A model generated the notes under the pieces. That model saw nothing but the letters and a program-made list of their open reading frames with translations. It ran no database searches and had not been told where the DNA came from. The position numbers and the translations under genes are program-made. 64,000 bases of DNA from Notolepis coatsorum. Taxonomy: Eukaryota; Chordata; Actinopteri; Aulopiformes; Paralepididae. This document shows positions 11,385-25,645 of this stretch, piece after piece. Each line of letters begins with the position of its first letter. Positions within the stretch are counted from its first letter, which is position 1. The stretch spans positions 75,892,811 through 75,956,810 of the forward strand of contig OZ020589.1 of NCBI GenBank assembly GCA_963971535.1, written 5' to 3'.

Positions 11385-13091
11385 CACTAGAGCAGGGGTG
11401 GCCAACCAGTCAGAGACTAAGAGCCACAAAAAAATTACTGTGGTACCACAAAGAGCCACACCATATACCAGCGTTTCTCAACCTTTTTTTTCAGTCACGG
11501 CACCCTTCATGTGTTTATAGGTCTCACCCTCTGGCCTCTGAAGTTGCTAATGTCTTTTTTATTTGGGCCTCACAGGGTTAAAAGTACCCTGTGAGACCCA
11601 CGGTTGCAAAATTACAAAATCACTTTTAGCCATTTAAAAAAATTATGTTTATTTAAAAAATGTTAAAGGGGAACTATTTTACTATTTCTTTCACTATTTG
11701 GGCACTTTTACACAATTCCTGTGAGTCTATGGAACACCTAGGTTTTTTTCAAAAAAATGCATTGTTTTGTATTTCTAATCAAGTACTAAAAACCGCATTT
11801 TTCTACCTCAAGATCTTAAGCCGTTTTGAGGCTGGGCTCCAACCACTGTGTGGCCTGGTGCCAACTGCCACATCAACTGCCACATTATTATGCAGCTGAG
11901 AAATCTCTGACATCACAGATATGCACATTTTCAGATGACTCAGTTCAGTGAGGGTGAATATTGTGAGAGGAGAATTGGAAGAATTCGCCAATATGAGAAT
12001 TAGAGACATATATCCTATTAATATAAGTCCACATAGCTAAGAAACAATGGTAAACACTGAAAAAAGCCATTTATAAGATAGTTCCCCTTTAAGCACATGT
12101 ATAGTCAATTGGTCCTGTTGTTCAGCCTTACAATGCTATTTGATAGTAAATGTGTTTATATGTCCCACCCTCTGGCCTCTGAAGTTGCTAATTTCTTTTT
12201 AATTTGGGCCTCACAGGGTTAACCTCTTAAGCCCGAGATATACAGTAAAAGTGTATATTTTCAGCATTATGTTTGTTTACCAATTATTTTAACTGTTATT
12301 AGTGAAATATAAGATTATAGAAATCTCAGGGCATTGAGTCGGAAACCGGCGCATATTGACAGGAGGAAGTGGCACAGCCAAAAGTGAGTGTAGTCTTTTG
12401 AAGGAAGAGACTCAGGGCTTTCAAATTTCGAAAAACTACCCTACCCAGCTCACACCAGCCCCTGTCAATCATCTGACTTCTGGATTTACTTTTTAATTTC
12501 TCTTATTTTTTGGGATTATCTCCCACAAACCTGAACGTTATTGCCATAAAACAGAACACAGTTAGTTTCTCTACCTTTCTGTGAACGTCTTGCAAAAAAC
12601 GGTGTTGCAATATGATGAAGAATGGTGGAGAAATTTACATTATAAAAAAGATGGCAGAATTCAGTACTGTATCTACAAAACCTTCTGTTTAATCATCTTC
12701 CCTTTATTCATTTGCTTAGATTTTTCAGGTCTGGTCAATTTTAGCATGGTGTTATTTACAGTCAAAGATAATTTTTTTTTAAATAGAATTGATATTCTCC
12801 TTTGGTTCATTACAATTTACTCAAGCCTAGTAACAGACACACTATTTCTGACACTGATCCATATATGTCCCTAGATTCAGATACCAAGAACATGCAAATG
12901 GACCATTTAAAAAAAAATTGTAAATGTTTATTCTACGTCCTTATGGAATGAGTGACATAAAAAAAAAAAAAAAAGTAAAAAAAAAAAATTATTTTTTTTT
13001 ATTTTTTTTTATGGATGGAAGAGCCGCACATTGACGGGCAAAGAGCCGCATGCGGCTCGCGAGCCGCGGGTTGGCCACCCCTGCACTAGAG
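11385..13091. mobile_element. hAT-type element, TIR CAGGGGTGGCCAACC, TSD CACTAGAG
   Basis: The element body 11393-13083 begins CAGGGGTGGCCAACC and ends GGTTGGCCACCCCTG. It is flanked by identical 8-bp CACTAGAG (11385-11392 and 13084-13091), the hAT signature. Inside, a segment with CACCCTCTGGCCTCTGAAG and TTTGGGCCTCACAGGGTTAA occurs twice (about 11524-11580 and 12167-12220), and a CAGCGTTTCTCAACC motif near 11470 suggests an older nested hAT end. No transposase was recognised, so it is non-autonomous. Confidence 0.9.
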
Positions 13092-13369
13092 AAAAACATC
13101 TTGTGTTGGGATTTGATCCAATGTCAACAAAGGTGCATGTAGTCTTAAAGGTGTGTGTGTGTGTGTGTTAACAATTTTACTATTATTAAATGAGGTTTTA
13201 GGTCCGATAAATATTCCAACAACAATGTCAACTTTGTCCATTTCTGTGTACTGTAAATAAGGCATGTTGTGCATTACAAGGGAAAAAGTAGCCTATTTCT
13301 GTAAGGTAGGACATGAGGTAGGCTAAAGAATGAAAGGTGTAATAATAGTAATAGTAGTAGAGATGGGTA

Positions 13370-14214
13370 GACTAGACCAGGGGTTCCCAAAGTGGGAGTC
13401 GCCAGATGATTTCAAAGCAGCGCAATAGTTAGATAACCTAGGTGGGGAACAACCAGGAGATCACTGCAACTCACACAAGTTGGAGAACTATCTCTCTCTC
13501 TCGCTCTCTTGCTCTCACACACACACAAAGGGAGCCGCATGTGATTGGTGGAGGCGGGACCCTTACAAAAAACTGTTCTTGCCAATCATTGACTTTGCAT
13601 TTGATATATTGCAAATATATGCCATCACACACACTGGCATTTAAAGGGTTAGAATTATAAAATTAATATTTGGTGTTATGATCAGGGCTGAAGTTGAATA
13701 AAAGATTGTATTTTTTTCAATCTGACATTACAAAAAAACTGAAAATCCATTCAAATCAGTGTTGTTGCTAATCATACATATGCTAGCCTGTTTTTTTAAC
13801 AATAATTTGTGATGCCATCACAAACACTGGCATTTAAAGGGTACAAATAAAAAAAATCCTGCACCAGAATGCAGGAAATGAAGTCTTTGTAACAAAAAAT
13901 GTCCTGGTGGGGGACCCCCAGACCCCCTGCTTAAAAAGTGGCCTGACTGGGGCTATATTTTGCACTATATTTCCTGGCCTGAATGATTCCCCCAGTCCGG
14001 CCCTGGTTAAAAGCCTCCAATGCTTATTAGTGTGTGTGCGTTTGAACGTTTGCATGTTTCAACCATATATTTCCATTTATAATAAAAAAATTTAAAAAAA
14101 TTATAATCTTTTTTTTTATTTTATTTTATCTCCTATAATAGTGGGGGTTGCGGCTCTCTGACACCGTTATTTGGGGGTTGCGGCCTGAAAAGTTTGGGAA
14201 CCCCTGGACTAGAC
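13370..14214. mobile_element. hAT-type element, TIR CAGGGGTTCCCAAA, TSD GACTAGAC
   Basis: The body 13378-14206 opens CAGGGGTTCCCAAAG and closes TTTGGGAACCCCTG, between perfect 8-bp GACTAGAC copies. The internal motif TGCCATCACACACACTGGCATTTAAAGGGT recurs imperfectly (about 13620 and 13812). No transposase frame. It sits only about 280 bp from the previous hAT element. Confidence 0.9.
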
Positions 14215-14720
14215 CACCAATAGGTTTGCATATCTGTACCATCCTATGTAAGTCTATGGTAATTAGACTGGTAGATGGGCAGCCTGTAGTGTATTCTACT
14301 GAGCACTGAGAAAGAATGGTACTCTGTTAATACCCTAGATTAGAATACTAATACTAATAATACTGCAACCCTTGAAGGATGTTAACCTGACCACTATCAA
14401 GGGAGCTTGATTGTCAGAGGAGGAACAGAAATATATCACCACCTAGTGGAGACTGCCTCCACAGTATCAGACAAAAACATGACTGTGACAAATCAAACAG
14501 AGCCATCAAACTTTAGAAACCGTCACGCCCAGTTCACCTCCCTCGGAGATCCCGCACTTTAAAACTGTTCGTCCGCTTATTCGAGGCCAAATACCTTTGA
14601 GTTGAACCAAAAAAGCAATGTTCTCCTTTGATTTCAGGGAGCAGAATGATTTTAGATTTAATTTCTAGGTTATTTCCAGGATTTGGTAGGGTCATTATTG
14701 GGATCCTTAGGTGCAGGCAT
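14215..14720. other. Unique sequence, nothing recognised
   Basis: No gene, terminal repeat or RNA structure was seen in about 500 bp upstream of the LINE tail. Confidence 0.5.
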
Positions 14721-14721
14721 C

Positions 14722-14776
<55 letters not shown>

Positions 14777-15320
14777 TGATTGATTTATTGAAAACTTTAT
14801 TAACAGATTGCAGAATGGGTACAATTAATACAGTAGGCTACAGGCAGCTCAATACACACAATTGTTAAGGGGATGCAGACCACAGAAAGACTTTTGTCTT
14901 GTTTACATCAGGGTCCCCCATTTTCAATTCATAAGGATATATGACATACATGACATACAGATAGACAGTACTGCTACATCTATACATTTATGACATACCA
15001 GATTTGCAAATACAGTACTGTTTGTGATACAAAAAGAGTCCAGAAAAGAGAGTATATACATTTGACATAAAAACTGTAGGCCTACATTGGAGGAGGTTGG
15101 GTAGGTGGGGTGGCCCGGGTGGGGGGGACTGTACATTGGAGGTGGTTGGGGGGGGGGGGGGGGGTAGGAGGAGTGGGTGGAGTGGGTGGGGAACACTGTA
15201 CAACTGTACAAGCAAATCTGTACATTGGAATATTGACAAAACCATTTGGTAATTTACTGTACATTGGAGGGGGTTGGGTTAGGACATTTACATGTGCTCG
15301 TATGAACCTGGTTGTCAAAT
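14721..15320 (-). mobile_element. LINE 3' end, ATTG-repeat-tailed family, copy 1
   Basis: A (TTGA)n tract at 14722-14775 is followed by ACTTTATTAACAGATTGCAG, GGCTCAATACACACAATTG and CTTGTTTACATCAGGGTCC. These also occur at 26886-27035 and 42792-42930. GTACATTGGAGG plus G-rich units repeat at about 15080-15270, with a 17-base G run at 15148-15164. The tetranucleotide tract is the 3' tail of a minus-strand LINE. Confidence 0.7.
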
Positions 15321-15699
15321 GAGCACATTTGTGACTGAAATGTCTCTGAATATCTAAATGCATTTGTAATGTTAATTCTGATCATTATGTGGGCAAATCA
15401 ACGATTCACGTGGTAGTGGTCGGGAAGCTACCTCTTAAATTTGGGTACACTGTTTGTATGCTTGTGCCAATGAAGTCTAGATGAAAAACGTCCCTTTGTT
15501 GTTGCTGTCATATAATCAGAATAAACTTGGCAAGACATGAACAAACCAACTGCGTTTGGGAATAACATGCCCTATTTCCAGGCGATAGGCTGCCTACCTG
15601 ATAAAGCTGGGAACGAGGTTACTGCCTACCTGCGCTCAGGAGTCTGCGACCAAGCGCTCGCCCCTCCCTCTCCCTCTCCCTCTCCCCCTTCAGAGTTTG
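15321..15699 (+). promoter_or_regulatory. Putative nr3c2 upstream/promoter region
   Basis: Unique sequence that becomes GC-richer. A pyrimidine tract of CCCTCCCTCTCCCTCTCCC type lies at 15660-15690, immediately upstream of the putative exon 1. No TATA box is evident. The promoter call rests on position and composition only. Confidence 0.35.
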
Positions 15700-16130
15700 T
15701 GTTGCACTCGTTGCGGTAGGAGGGTCCATGTGCACAGAATGACGTCGCTCTGACTGCAAGTCTGACCGACTCCTCCGTTGTTTTTATTAGTCTTCTATCT
15801 GACGGTTTAGAATTAGTAGACTGCAAAATGATGGCCATAATGTGAGATTATCTGCCACTGTCGTCCTGCCCGTCGTTGTCGCTCGGTCTGTCAAAGCAGC
15901 GCCTTGCCGTTTAGGATTACTGTAGTGACATACGCAGTAGACTTCTTCTGTGTTCAGCTGTCAAACTGAAACTAGTGGCTGTATTGGAAACAGTAGACAG
16001 AACACCTCTTCATTGTGGATATTTGCCGAGAAGAAATAACTATTGATTTGCTTTCATGTCTTTTTTCCTCCTCTGGATTATTGCTGCCCAGCAACACAGC
16101 CACCTGACAAGTCTGAATGTCGTAATTAAG
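15700..16130 (+). other. nr3c2: Candidate non-coding exon 1 of nr3c2
   Basis: The segment ends in ATTAAG followed by GTAAGGAC, a strong splice donor at 16131. It lies 3.14 kb upstream of the exon 2 acceptor. It is unique, relatively CpG-containing (GCCCGTCGTTGTCGCTCGG near 15870) and has a CRE-like TGACGTCG at 15740. In vertebrates nr3c2 transcripts begin with untranslated exons spliced to an exon 2 that carries the start codon, so the arrangement fits. The 5' boundary is a guess. Confidence 0.45.
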
Positions 16131-18892
16131 GTAAGGACAGAGTGCCAAATGTTTGCTTGAAGGTTGTTAAAGCCTCTGACAACTGTCCTAAAAACAGTCA
16201 AATGTACACATCATATCAAACTTGAGTGTCATCCACCAACATTTCAATAATAATAATACAACCGTTAATAATAACTAAAAACCCAGCTCAAAACAGCTCA
16301 TCTGGCTGCTCAAACAATTTCTCAGGATTGTGGGGGTGTGATCAGATCACGCTGGATTGACAGTTCCCTTTCAGCTCAAGTACCATTTTATTTTCCATCC
16401 AATCACTAAAACATTTAGCTGCGATGGAATAAACTTCCAAATCTATCAAATGGACCCTTGGTTATAAATCTTGACTAATCGGCTAACTAGCAAACTAGAT
16501 TAATACATACATCTGTTTTTATTTAACTATACCTCTCTCGGGGTATGAAGCTAATCGTTTTAGCATTTCCCATTCACTTACATGATATGGTTAGCATTAG
16601 GTTTTTATGTGGGGGAAAAGCGGCAGGGGGTTGTAGAGAAAGGGGACTATATATGACTGTATCAACTACCCCATTAGGCATTAGTCTGCTGTTATTTTGA
16701 CTAATCGGTTAACTAGTGTAGCAGAGTGGGGTAGACCACCATCTGTGTTTTTATTAGTAATAGTTTATCAATAGTAATAAACTATTATAATAGTGTATTG
16801 AACTATTACCTCTCGGACTAAGAATCTAACGTTAAGTGTTTTCCACCCACTTACATGAAAAGGTTAGCATTAGCTTTGCTATGCTACTCTTTTGAGCTAC
16901 TTATCAACTCTGTAATTAATAGGCTACAGAGCTTTTGGTGGTGTACCTCGGTCTGCTAGTTAGCTTGACACAGTAACTTTCAAACCATGTCAGGGTCATT
17001 TTAATTATCAATCTAGCTAAAAGCAAAGAAAAGTGCAGTGCATTGTTTTCCCATTGGGGAGATGATTGGCAGTGTTGTGAAGTCAGCTTGTCAAGATAGC
17101 CCACATCAATCATCTTTCTCCTAAATATGATTGGTGCATGACATGCAGGACATGACGGGAATCTAATTAGTAATAAGATTCCTTGGTTAGCCACGCCCAA
17201 CTGCAACCCAGTAACAAGGGAAGGGAGAGAGACTTATTTTAAAGAATTACATACCTGTGTCAAAGGCGATATTCTCATACCTTTTAGGTATTCACTATAT
17301 ATGCACATTAGATCCCAAATTACATAATTAAGAGCCAATCAGGAATTTACCTTGCCAGGTGGGCTTTAACAGCACACAATATATGTGATGATAGGGGGGG
17401 CAGCTTCCACCTAAAAGTAGGCTACATACTGTAAGTGTCATCAGCAATTGGACCCCAGGTGTATTTGCTGTGAGAGAAGACTTAACTTTCTAGCCGAGCA
17501 GGACCACTGAGAATTTGATTCATGTCTAGTCTGTAAACAATAACAATCATGCAATTTCAATGTGTGGTTAATTTTTAAGAAACAAGACATTTACATAATT
17601 ATTCATTGTCACCTATCATGAACTGGGATATTGCCATTAAATGCCATTTGAAGATCACAGCTTAACATAACATGGAATAAACAATTAAACTTTTCTCCTT
17701 CTCCATGTGGTCATTACTTCTTCCCGTCATCCAAGGAGTGACCCGTGCGGAAGAGAGTCAGTCAGCTATTACTCTACTTATCCATGATAGCAATACAATC
17801 TTTTCATATTATTTATACTTTGCATACCCACCAAATGAGGATAAATATTCCAAGAAATCAGGCCCAGGATATGCGCTAATCATAATCAGAAGTAAAGTGA
17901 GTAATGTCCAGGTGCCATCTCTTTTGCATTTGTTGTTGGAGCCATAGGGTATAGATAAAATGTGTAAAAGTTAGAAATATGTTTAGCCCAGATACTTGGC
18001 TGATCTTGAACTGTGATAATTAGGACTTTAAAGAGCCTATATTGACATCTAATATAAAAGTCTAAATAGTCTAACATGCCTTAATACCCATTGCCGTATA
18101 ATGCAGAGCCGACTTATTGGTTAAATGTTTGGCTTTTGCAAGTTGTGTGGTCTCTATAGACACTCAAACAACATTTCAAGTTATGTCGCAGCTCTGTTGT
18201 GACTGCAGGAGCAATAACTATTGAGTGACAGGACTTGAGCCAATCCGTGAATGGCCTGATGAAGTTGGTGGCGTTCTGTCCGTCTACTATCCAATGGAGA
18301 CATACGAGAGGTGGAGATTTATACAAATAGCACAAAACTACGTCATGCAGAGATACACTTAACCCTTGCAAATCATGATCCTGAAGTTATCAGACTGTAC
18401 ATCATGCAGTGATAAGGGGAAGCCTTATCTGTGAGAGGAAATAAGACCCTGCTTTGAAGTTTTTGCAGACATGACTTGACATATTATCTATACTTATACA
18501 CATTATCTATACTATAAAATGCAACCTCAACAGATTTATTTGAGCACAAATAAAGGTTTGAATGAATGAATCCATCAATCCATACAATATTATGTGTATT
18601 ACCGTAATACCCTTAAAAATGACTGACTGTGCATAATGATTGTCAGTATCAGTATGAATATATCGATGCCACAGTATCTTATGTGCAACTAGAGCATGTT
18701 TGTTTGTCTGAACCCTCCATCCTCCATATGATACACCACGTCCTCTCTTTGCCCCAGTCCCCTGGGAAGGGCACATGGCCCTTTTGTGCCCATAGCTGCC
18801 TCTCCTTCTAATGCTACCTTAAAATGTAGGCCCACATTTTATGTAGAGTTCCACTAAATATGTATGTATACTTAAATATACTTTTTAGTCTA

Positions 18893-19085
18893 GTATTTGA
18901 TTTGATTTGAAATCTTTATTTGAATATGTAAATAAAACAAAATAAAACAAAAACAAATAATACATCAATTATTAATTATTACAGCAATGAAATAAAAAAG
19001 AATTAAATAAAAAATAACAACTCAATTTACATGTTCGAAAAGGACTAGGAAGAAGCATACACTTATTTAATCCTACCCCCTTTCC
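18893..19085 (-). mobile_element. LINE 3'-tail-like repeat in intron 1
   Basis: TTGATTTGATTTGAAATCTT followed by A/T-rich sequence and GAAAAGGACTAGGAAGAAGC, TTAATCCTACCCCC. This resembles the reverse complement of a common fish LINE 3' UTR. It ends about 190 bp before the exon 2 splice acceptor. Confidence 0.55.
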
Positions 19086-19260
19086 ACTACTCAAAATTAA
19101 TGTAATTCCTTACTGATGATTAGGCTTAGTTCTTGTCTAAAAATGTTGGACTAAAAGGAAGTAGGAGGTTATAACTATATTTGTGTGAACATCATTTAAA
19201 TCTCTAAATAACTAATTATTCAAACAATCAAACTCTCATCATACTTCTCTCTCCCTCTTG

Positions 19261-19273
19261 CGTTATTCACCAG
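19261..19273 (+). other. nr3c2: Splice acceptor of nr3c2 exon 2
   Basis: Pyrimidine-rich TTCTCTCTCCCTCTTGCG ends in TTATTCACCAG (AG at 19272-19273). This leaves a 19-bp 5' UTR portion in exon 2 before the ATG at 19293. Confidence 0.75.
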
Positions 19274-19281
19274 GTAAATCA

Positions 19282-19404
19282 ATGATCCAGCCATGGAGAC
19301 CAAGAGATACCAAAGTTTCTTTGATGGAAGTGACACAGAGAACCGATGGTCTCAGGCCCCTAGCACTATGGAGTATTGCTGCAGCACAGAAGAGTCCAGT
19401 CTGA
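19282..19404 (+). CDS. Overlapping upstream ORF in the nr3c2 mRNA
   Basis: An ATG at 19282, 11 bases before the receptor start codon and therefore in the +2 frame relative to it, opens 40 codons and ends at TGA 19402-19404, inside the receptor coding sequence. Its context (AATCAATGA) is weaker than that of the main ATG (CAGCCATGG), so leaky scanning would reach the receptor start. Whether it is translated is unknown. It is real as a sequence feature if exon 2 begins at 19274. Confidence 0.4.
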   Translation: MIQPWRPRDTKVSLMEVTQRTDGLRPLALWSIAAAQKSPV

Positions 19405-21046
19405 ATAGCAGTGACATTCTGATGGACATAGTCAACGTCAGCTGCCCTGCTGGAAACACAGCAGCCGACTGCAAAGACAACTGCAACGCCAAGAAGCTGG
19501 AGCAGCCTGTGCTGCGTCTCGGCCAGAACCAGCCTTTCGTTCTCCCACTCTTCAACAACTCCCTACACGCTCGCAAACAGGAAATGGACTCCAAGGAGCT
19601 TTCCAAGACCGTAGCTGAGTCCATGGGCTTGTATATGAATGCTGCCAGGGAGGCAGACTTTGGCTTCGGCCAGCACGGTGGCAGTGCCAGCCCTGGGAAA
19701 ATGTACCCAGTGTGTGGGCGTTCCATTGAAGAGAACCAGTGTGGTTCTATGAGGAGCCCCAAGTTGAAGACATCAGCGTTCCACCAGCCCAGCGCTGCTC
19801 CGGGAGAACGCTCTTCTGGCACCCCAGTCAGCTCAGGCTCTGCCCTGGCCTCGTCTCTCTCCGGCAGCCCCCAGACATCCAGCTCCATCTCTAGCCCTGG
19901 GGGCAGCAACAACTTGGTGTCGTCCACCACCAGTCCCACCACATGCTTCGGACCATCAGCCCGTTCGTCCATTAACAGTCCCGTCAACCAGACTCCCCCT
20001 GGCCCACCTCTGGCCCACGTCCAACGCAGGAATTCGGCCACGTGTAGCCCTGTGGAGTCCAGCACAGTGGGGTCGCCGCCTCTCACCAGCCCTCTCAACA
20101 TCATGAGGTCCCCCATGTCCAGCCCCCAGAGCATGAGCAGTGTGAGGTCCCCGCCCTCATGCAGTGCTACATGTAACATTAGGTCATCTGTCTCCAGCCC
20201 AACGAGCGGCAACAGCAACACCATGAGACCCTCCATCTCCAGTCCCACCACCTCCAGCGGGTTTCCTGTGTCCAGTCCCGCCAGTGTACTGGGCATGGTG
20301 CAGAACGACACCAACAGTCCTGAGGCCACGGGTTCTACCAGAGACCAGGACTTCAAGAACTTTGAGTTCCCCAAGGTAGAGACAGTGGACGGGGAGGTGT
20401 TCAACGTGGGCTTGGACCAGATGGGGATGGTCAAGTACATTAAGAATGAGCCTGGAACCGACTTCAGGAGCATGTGTTTGGGCAGCTCCAAATGTACCAT
20501 GAGCGGCACACCCTTTATCACACAGATAAAGAGTGAGCCAGACCAAGACGAGGGTTGCATGAATCGGCATCACTACGGCGAACAGCCGCCCTCTCTGGGT
20601 CTCTACCCCGCATCTGAGACCACCTATTTGTCCCTGAGGGATAACATTGATGAATACAGTCTTTCTGGGATCCTAGGCCCCCCGGTGTCCTCAATGAATG
20701 GTAACTATGAGCCCGATGTGTTCCCCAACAATGTCCTGTCCAAGGGGGTTAAGCAGGAGGCCAATGACGGCAGCTATTACCAAGAGAATATCAACATGCC
20801 CACATCCGCCATTGTTGGAGTTAATTCAGGTGGACACTCGTTCCATTACCAGATCGGAGCGCAAGGAACAATGTCTTTCTCGCGGCATGATGTGAGGGAC
20901 CAGACCAACCATTTGTTGAATCTTATTTCGCCCGTAACAGCGTTAATGGAGTCGTGGAAGTCTCGGCCAGGCATGTCACAAGGGCCACTGTCGGCCAGAG
21001 GGGAGGGGTACCCAGGTCAGAGCTGCCTCGCAGACAGTATGTCAAG
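19293..21046 (+). CDS. nr3c2: Mineralocorticoid receptor, exon 2 (N-terminal transactivation domain)
   Basis: Encodes residues 1-584 plus two bases of the next codon (phase-2 junction; donor GTAAGG at 21047). The start MET-K-R-Y in a CCATGG context matches vertebrate receptors. Conserved blocks are DIVNVSCPAG (45-54), KELSKTVAESMGLYM (101-115), YSLSGILGPPV (455-465) and AIVGVNSGGHSFHY (506-519). Residues about 170-345 are extremely Ser/Pro-rich with repeated SSP/SP motifs, as in the family. SUMO-type motifs IKNE (K384), IKSE (K413) and VKQE (K487) are present; the site near K95 reads ARKQE and lacks the hydrophobic residue. The receptor is an aldosterone/cortisol/deoxycorticosterone-activated nuclear transcription factor. 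The zinc fingers and ligand-binding domain lie in exons not seen here. No stop or frameshift occurs within the exon. Confidence 0.96.
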
Positions 21047-21052
21047 GTAAGG
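21047..21052 (+). other. nr3c2: Splice donor of nr3c2 exon 2
   Basis: TCAAG followed by GTAAGG. Reading through would hit TAA at 21048-21050, so splicing is needed to extend the receptor. The intron phase is 2. Confidence 0.9.
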
Positions 21053-22911
<1,859 letters not shown>

Positions 22912-23102
22912 GTATAACGAGGCTTGTGGCAGCGAGGGGGATGATGCAGCCGTTACCTTGGAGTCGGCCCATATGGTGGGAACCAAAGTGATGTTGACGG
23001 GATCACTGCCACCCTGGTCCTAATGAGATCCAGCTTAGCCCTAATGTCACACACCATTACAGTCAGAGGTGGGCCGCATGGCAGCCAGCCAGCCACGCAA
23101 GC

Positions 23103-23801
<699 letters not shown>

Positions 23802-24157
23802 GGCATAACTAGGGGTGTAAATATTTGACCCCACAACGATTCGATTAGATTACGATTCTTCAGGCAACGATTCAATGCATCATGAAATCTCTTTATTTGA
23901 CCACGATTCAATTCTATGCGCTGCGATTAATCTTCGATCAGTTCATTCCCCAAAAAATTTTGAATACACAAATGTGGCTGGGGGAACTGATTCACTCAGC
24001 ATGAATGGACTATAGGTCAATAAGGGGTCTAAATATTTGACCCCACAACGATTAGATTAGATTACGATTCTCCAGGCAACAATTCAATATTCATTTGACT
24101 TCGATTCGATGCGATTCGACCTTAGGATCAATGCATTGTTACACCCCTAGGCATAAC
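23802..24157. mobile_element. hAT-type MITE, TIR TAGGGGTGTAA, TSD GGCATAAC
   Basis: The body 23810-24149 begins TAGGGGTGTAA and ends TTACACCCCTA, flanked by exact GGCATAAC copies (23802-23809, 24150-24157). It contains a direct repeat of about 70 bp (AATATTTGACCCCACAACGATT at about 23819 and 24030). Non-coding, 340 bp. Confidence 0.92.
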
Positions 24158-25244
24158 ATAACTTGTTTGGATGTTAAGTTTTACTAAGATAATGCTCAAA
24201 GATAGAGCTCCATCATCATGGTTACCGTGCGCATTAGCTTGCTGGCTGGTATGAGTCTCTTGGCATAGCACATTGTAGTGCGCTAGATCCATATTGAAAT
24301 ATATCAATAAATTAGGTACTGGATTACTGTGTTGCAAAATTACATGTAATTAATGAAAAAAACGATGCTGTGTGGAAGAAAGAATGCTGTTTTACCATTA
24401 GTGAGTATAATTCTGTGAAATTGAATGATTTACACCTACTCTGACTAGGGCGTACATGGTATAAATCGTAACTAGTATAACTTTAGTTGTTAGTTACTAA
24501 GAGTTATGTTGTAACTTATCACCATGGTGTAACCACTTTTATTTTAGTAACACAGCTGGTGCAACAGGCTGCTGGATTACTTGGTGCAAAAGCGCTTTAA
24601 CTCGTATTCACAAGAGAGAGAGAACGGAGAGAAAAAAGGGAATCTTTCAAGCCAGAATTATATTTCTTTCTGTGATGGTTTAGTTCAGACTCCAAACGCC
24701 TTAGAGAAAGCAGGTGGCCAGCAGTGTGCATTCTGCATGATTAGAGCTTTTGAGCACGGAGGATTGCCTGTTGTTGTTCCCTTTTCTAATACAACAACAT
24801 GAAATAGATAAGATTAAGCTCATCTGTAAGTACTCCCTCTAAGAAGATCTAAAAGCAATATGTACACTATTGTTTTAAGTCCATTAGGGAAGAAATCCTA
24901 TTTTTGTATACAGTTTTATACACACATTATACAAATGAAATGCCAACATAGCCACGGTTAATATAAAAATTATTATAAAATGACCTACATTAATGCGCTG
25001 GGATTATGTTCGCTCACTGCCCAAATCTCCAAATCTCTTTTTTCACCCCCTTTAGGGCATTTTGTGTTTTCTTTGCCATAGCAATTTTACACAGCGCCAA
25101 GTAGAATTCCTTTTGTTGCATGTGTGCCTCCCTCAACCTAACAAGTTCTCCATTTGACCAAAAAGAAAAAATGTTAAACTCAAATTCAATCATTCAACAA
25201 TAAACAAGGTATATCTATATATTATACTCCTTGGCATTTCTGTT
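24158..25244 (+). other. Intron 2, unique sequence
   Basis: No recognisable gene or repeat in about 1.1 kb. An open frame at 24581-24802 resembles nothing known. Confidence 0.5.
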
Positions 25245-25330
25245 ATTAGCTCACATTCCAAAATGTTTCTGCCCGTGGCAAGAAAACAGAACCTTCATTT
25301 AGGCTGACATTTTCATAGCTTTTTAGCTGG
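25245..25330. repeat. Two-copy segment, partner at 30938-31030
   Basis: Shares CTGCCCGTGGCAA / TTGCCCGTGGCAA, AGGCTGACATTTTCAT and GCTTTTTAGCT in the same order with 30938-31030. Flanks differ. Could be a short dispersed repeat or an old local duplication. Confidence 0.6.
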
Positions 25331-25384
25331 GAGCGGTGCGGCTATACATAGTACGACTGTATGACTGTCTGCGTCCCGAGGAAG

Positions 25385-25645
25385 CGCAAAGGCCTGAATA
25401 TACTTCCCGTGTCCGCAGATGCGCGTTGGTACGCGTGATGTAATTTGCGTAATTTTCGTCAACGCTCTTGTCTGCACGGACGTCGGATCCTTGTCCGTGT
25501 GCAAGCCACATTTTTTAACCGCGCGGATAGCTCAGCTGTCATAACAAAAGCACTCGACGCGACGCTTCCGGACACCAAACACGCACTATAATCAGAGCCG
25601 CGTGTGCAGTGTGTCTGCAGCCGCGTGCGTGTACGTGTCAGTTTT
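25385..25645. mobile_element. Dispersed MITE-like segment (copy also at 61122-61360)
   Basis: Shares ordered motifs with 61122-61360: AGGCC...TTATACTTCCCGTGTCCGC / ACCACGTCCGCGG, TGCGCGTTGGTA, CGTCAACGCTCTTGTCTG, GTCCGTGTGC, CGCGGATA, GACGCTTCC and GACACCAAA. High CpG for this region. Ends were not resolved. Confidence 0.65.

Larger units (their letters stand above)
16131..19273 (+). other. nr3c2: nr3c2 intron 1 (putative)
   Basis: Mostly unique, AT-rich sequence between the candidate exon 1 donor and the exon 2 acceptor. Apart from the LINE-like tail at 18893-19085 I see no repeat or gene. Open frames inside are short and match nothing recognised. Confidence 0.5.

Noticed and set aside
19352-20560. 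A 402-codon open frame antisense to nr3c2 exon 2
   Set aside because: It mirrors the Ser/Pro codon bias of the sense strand, has no domain of its own and no supporting signals. A shadow of the real exon.
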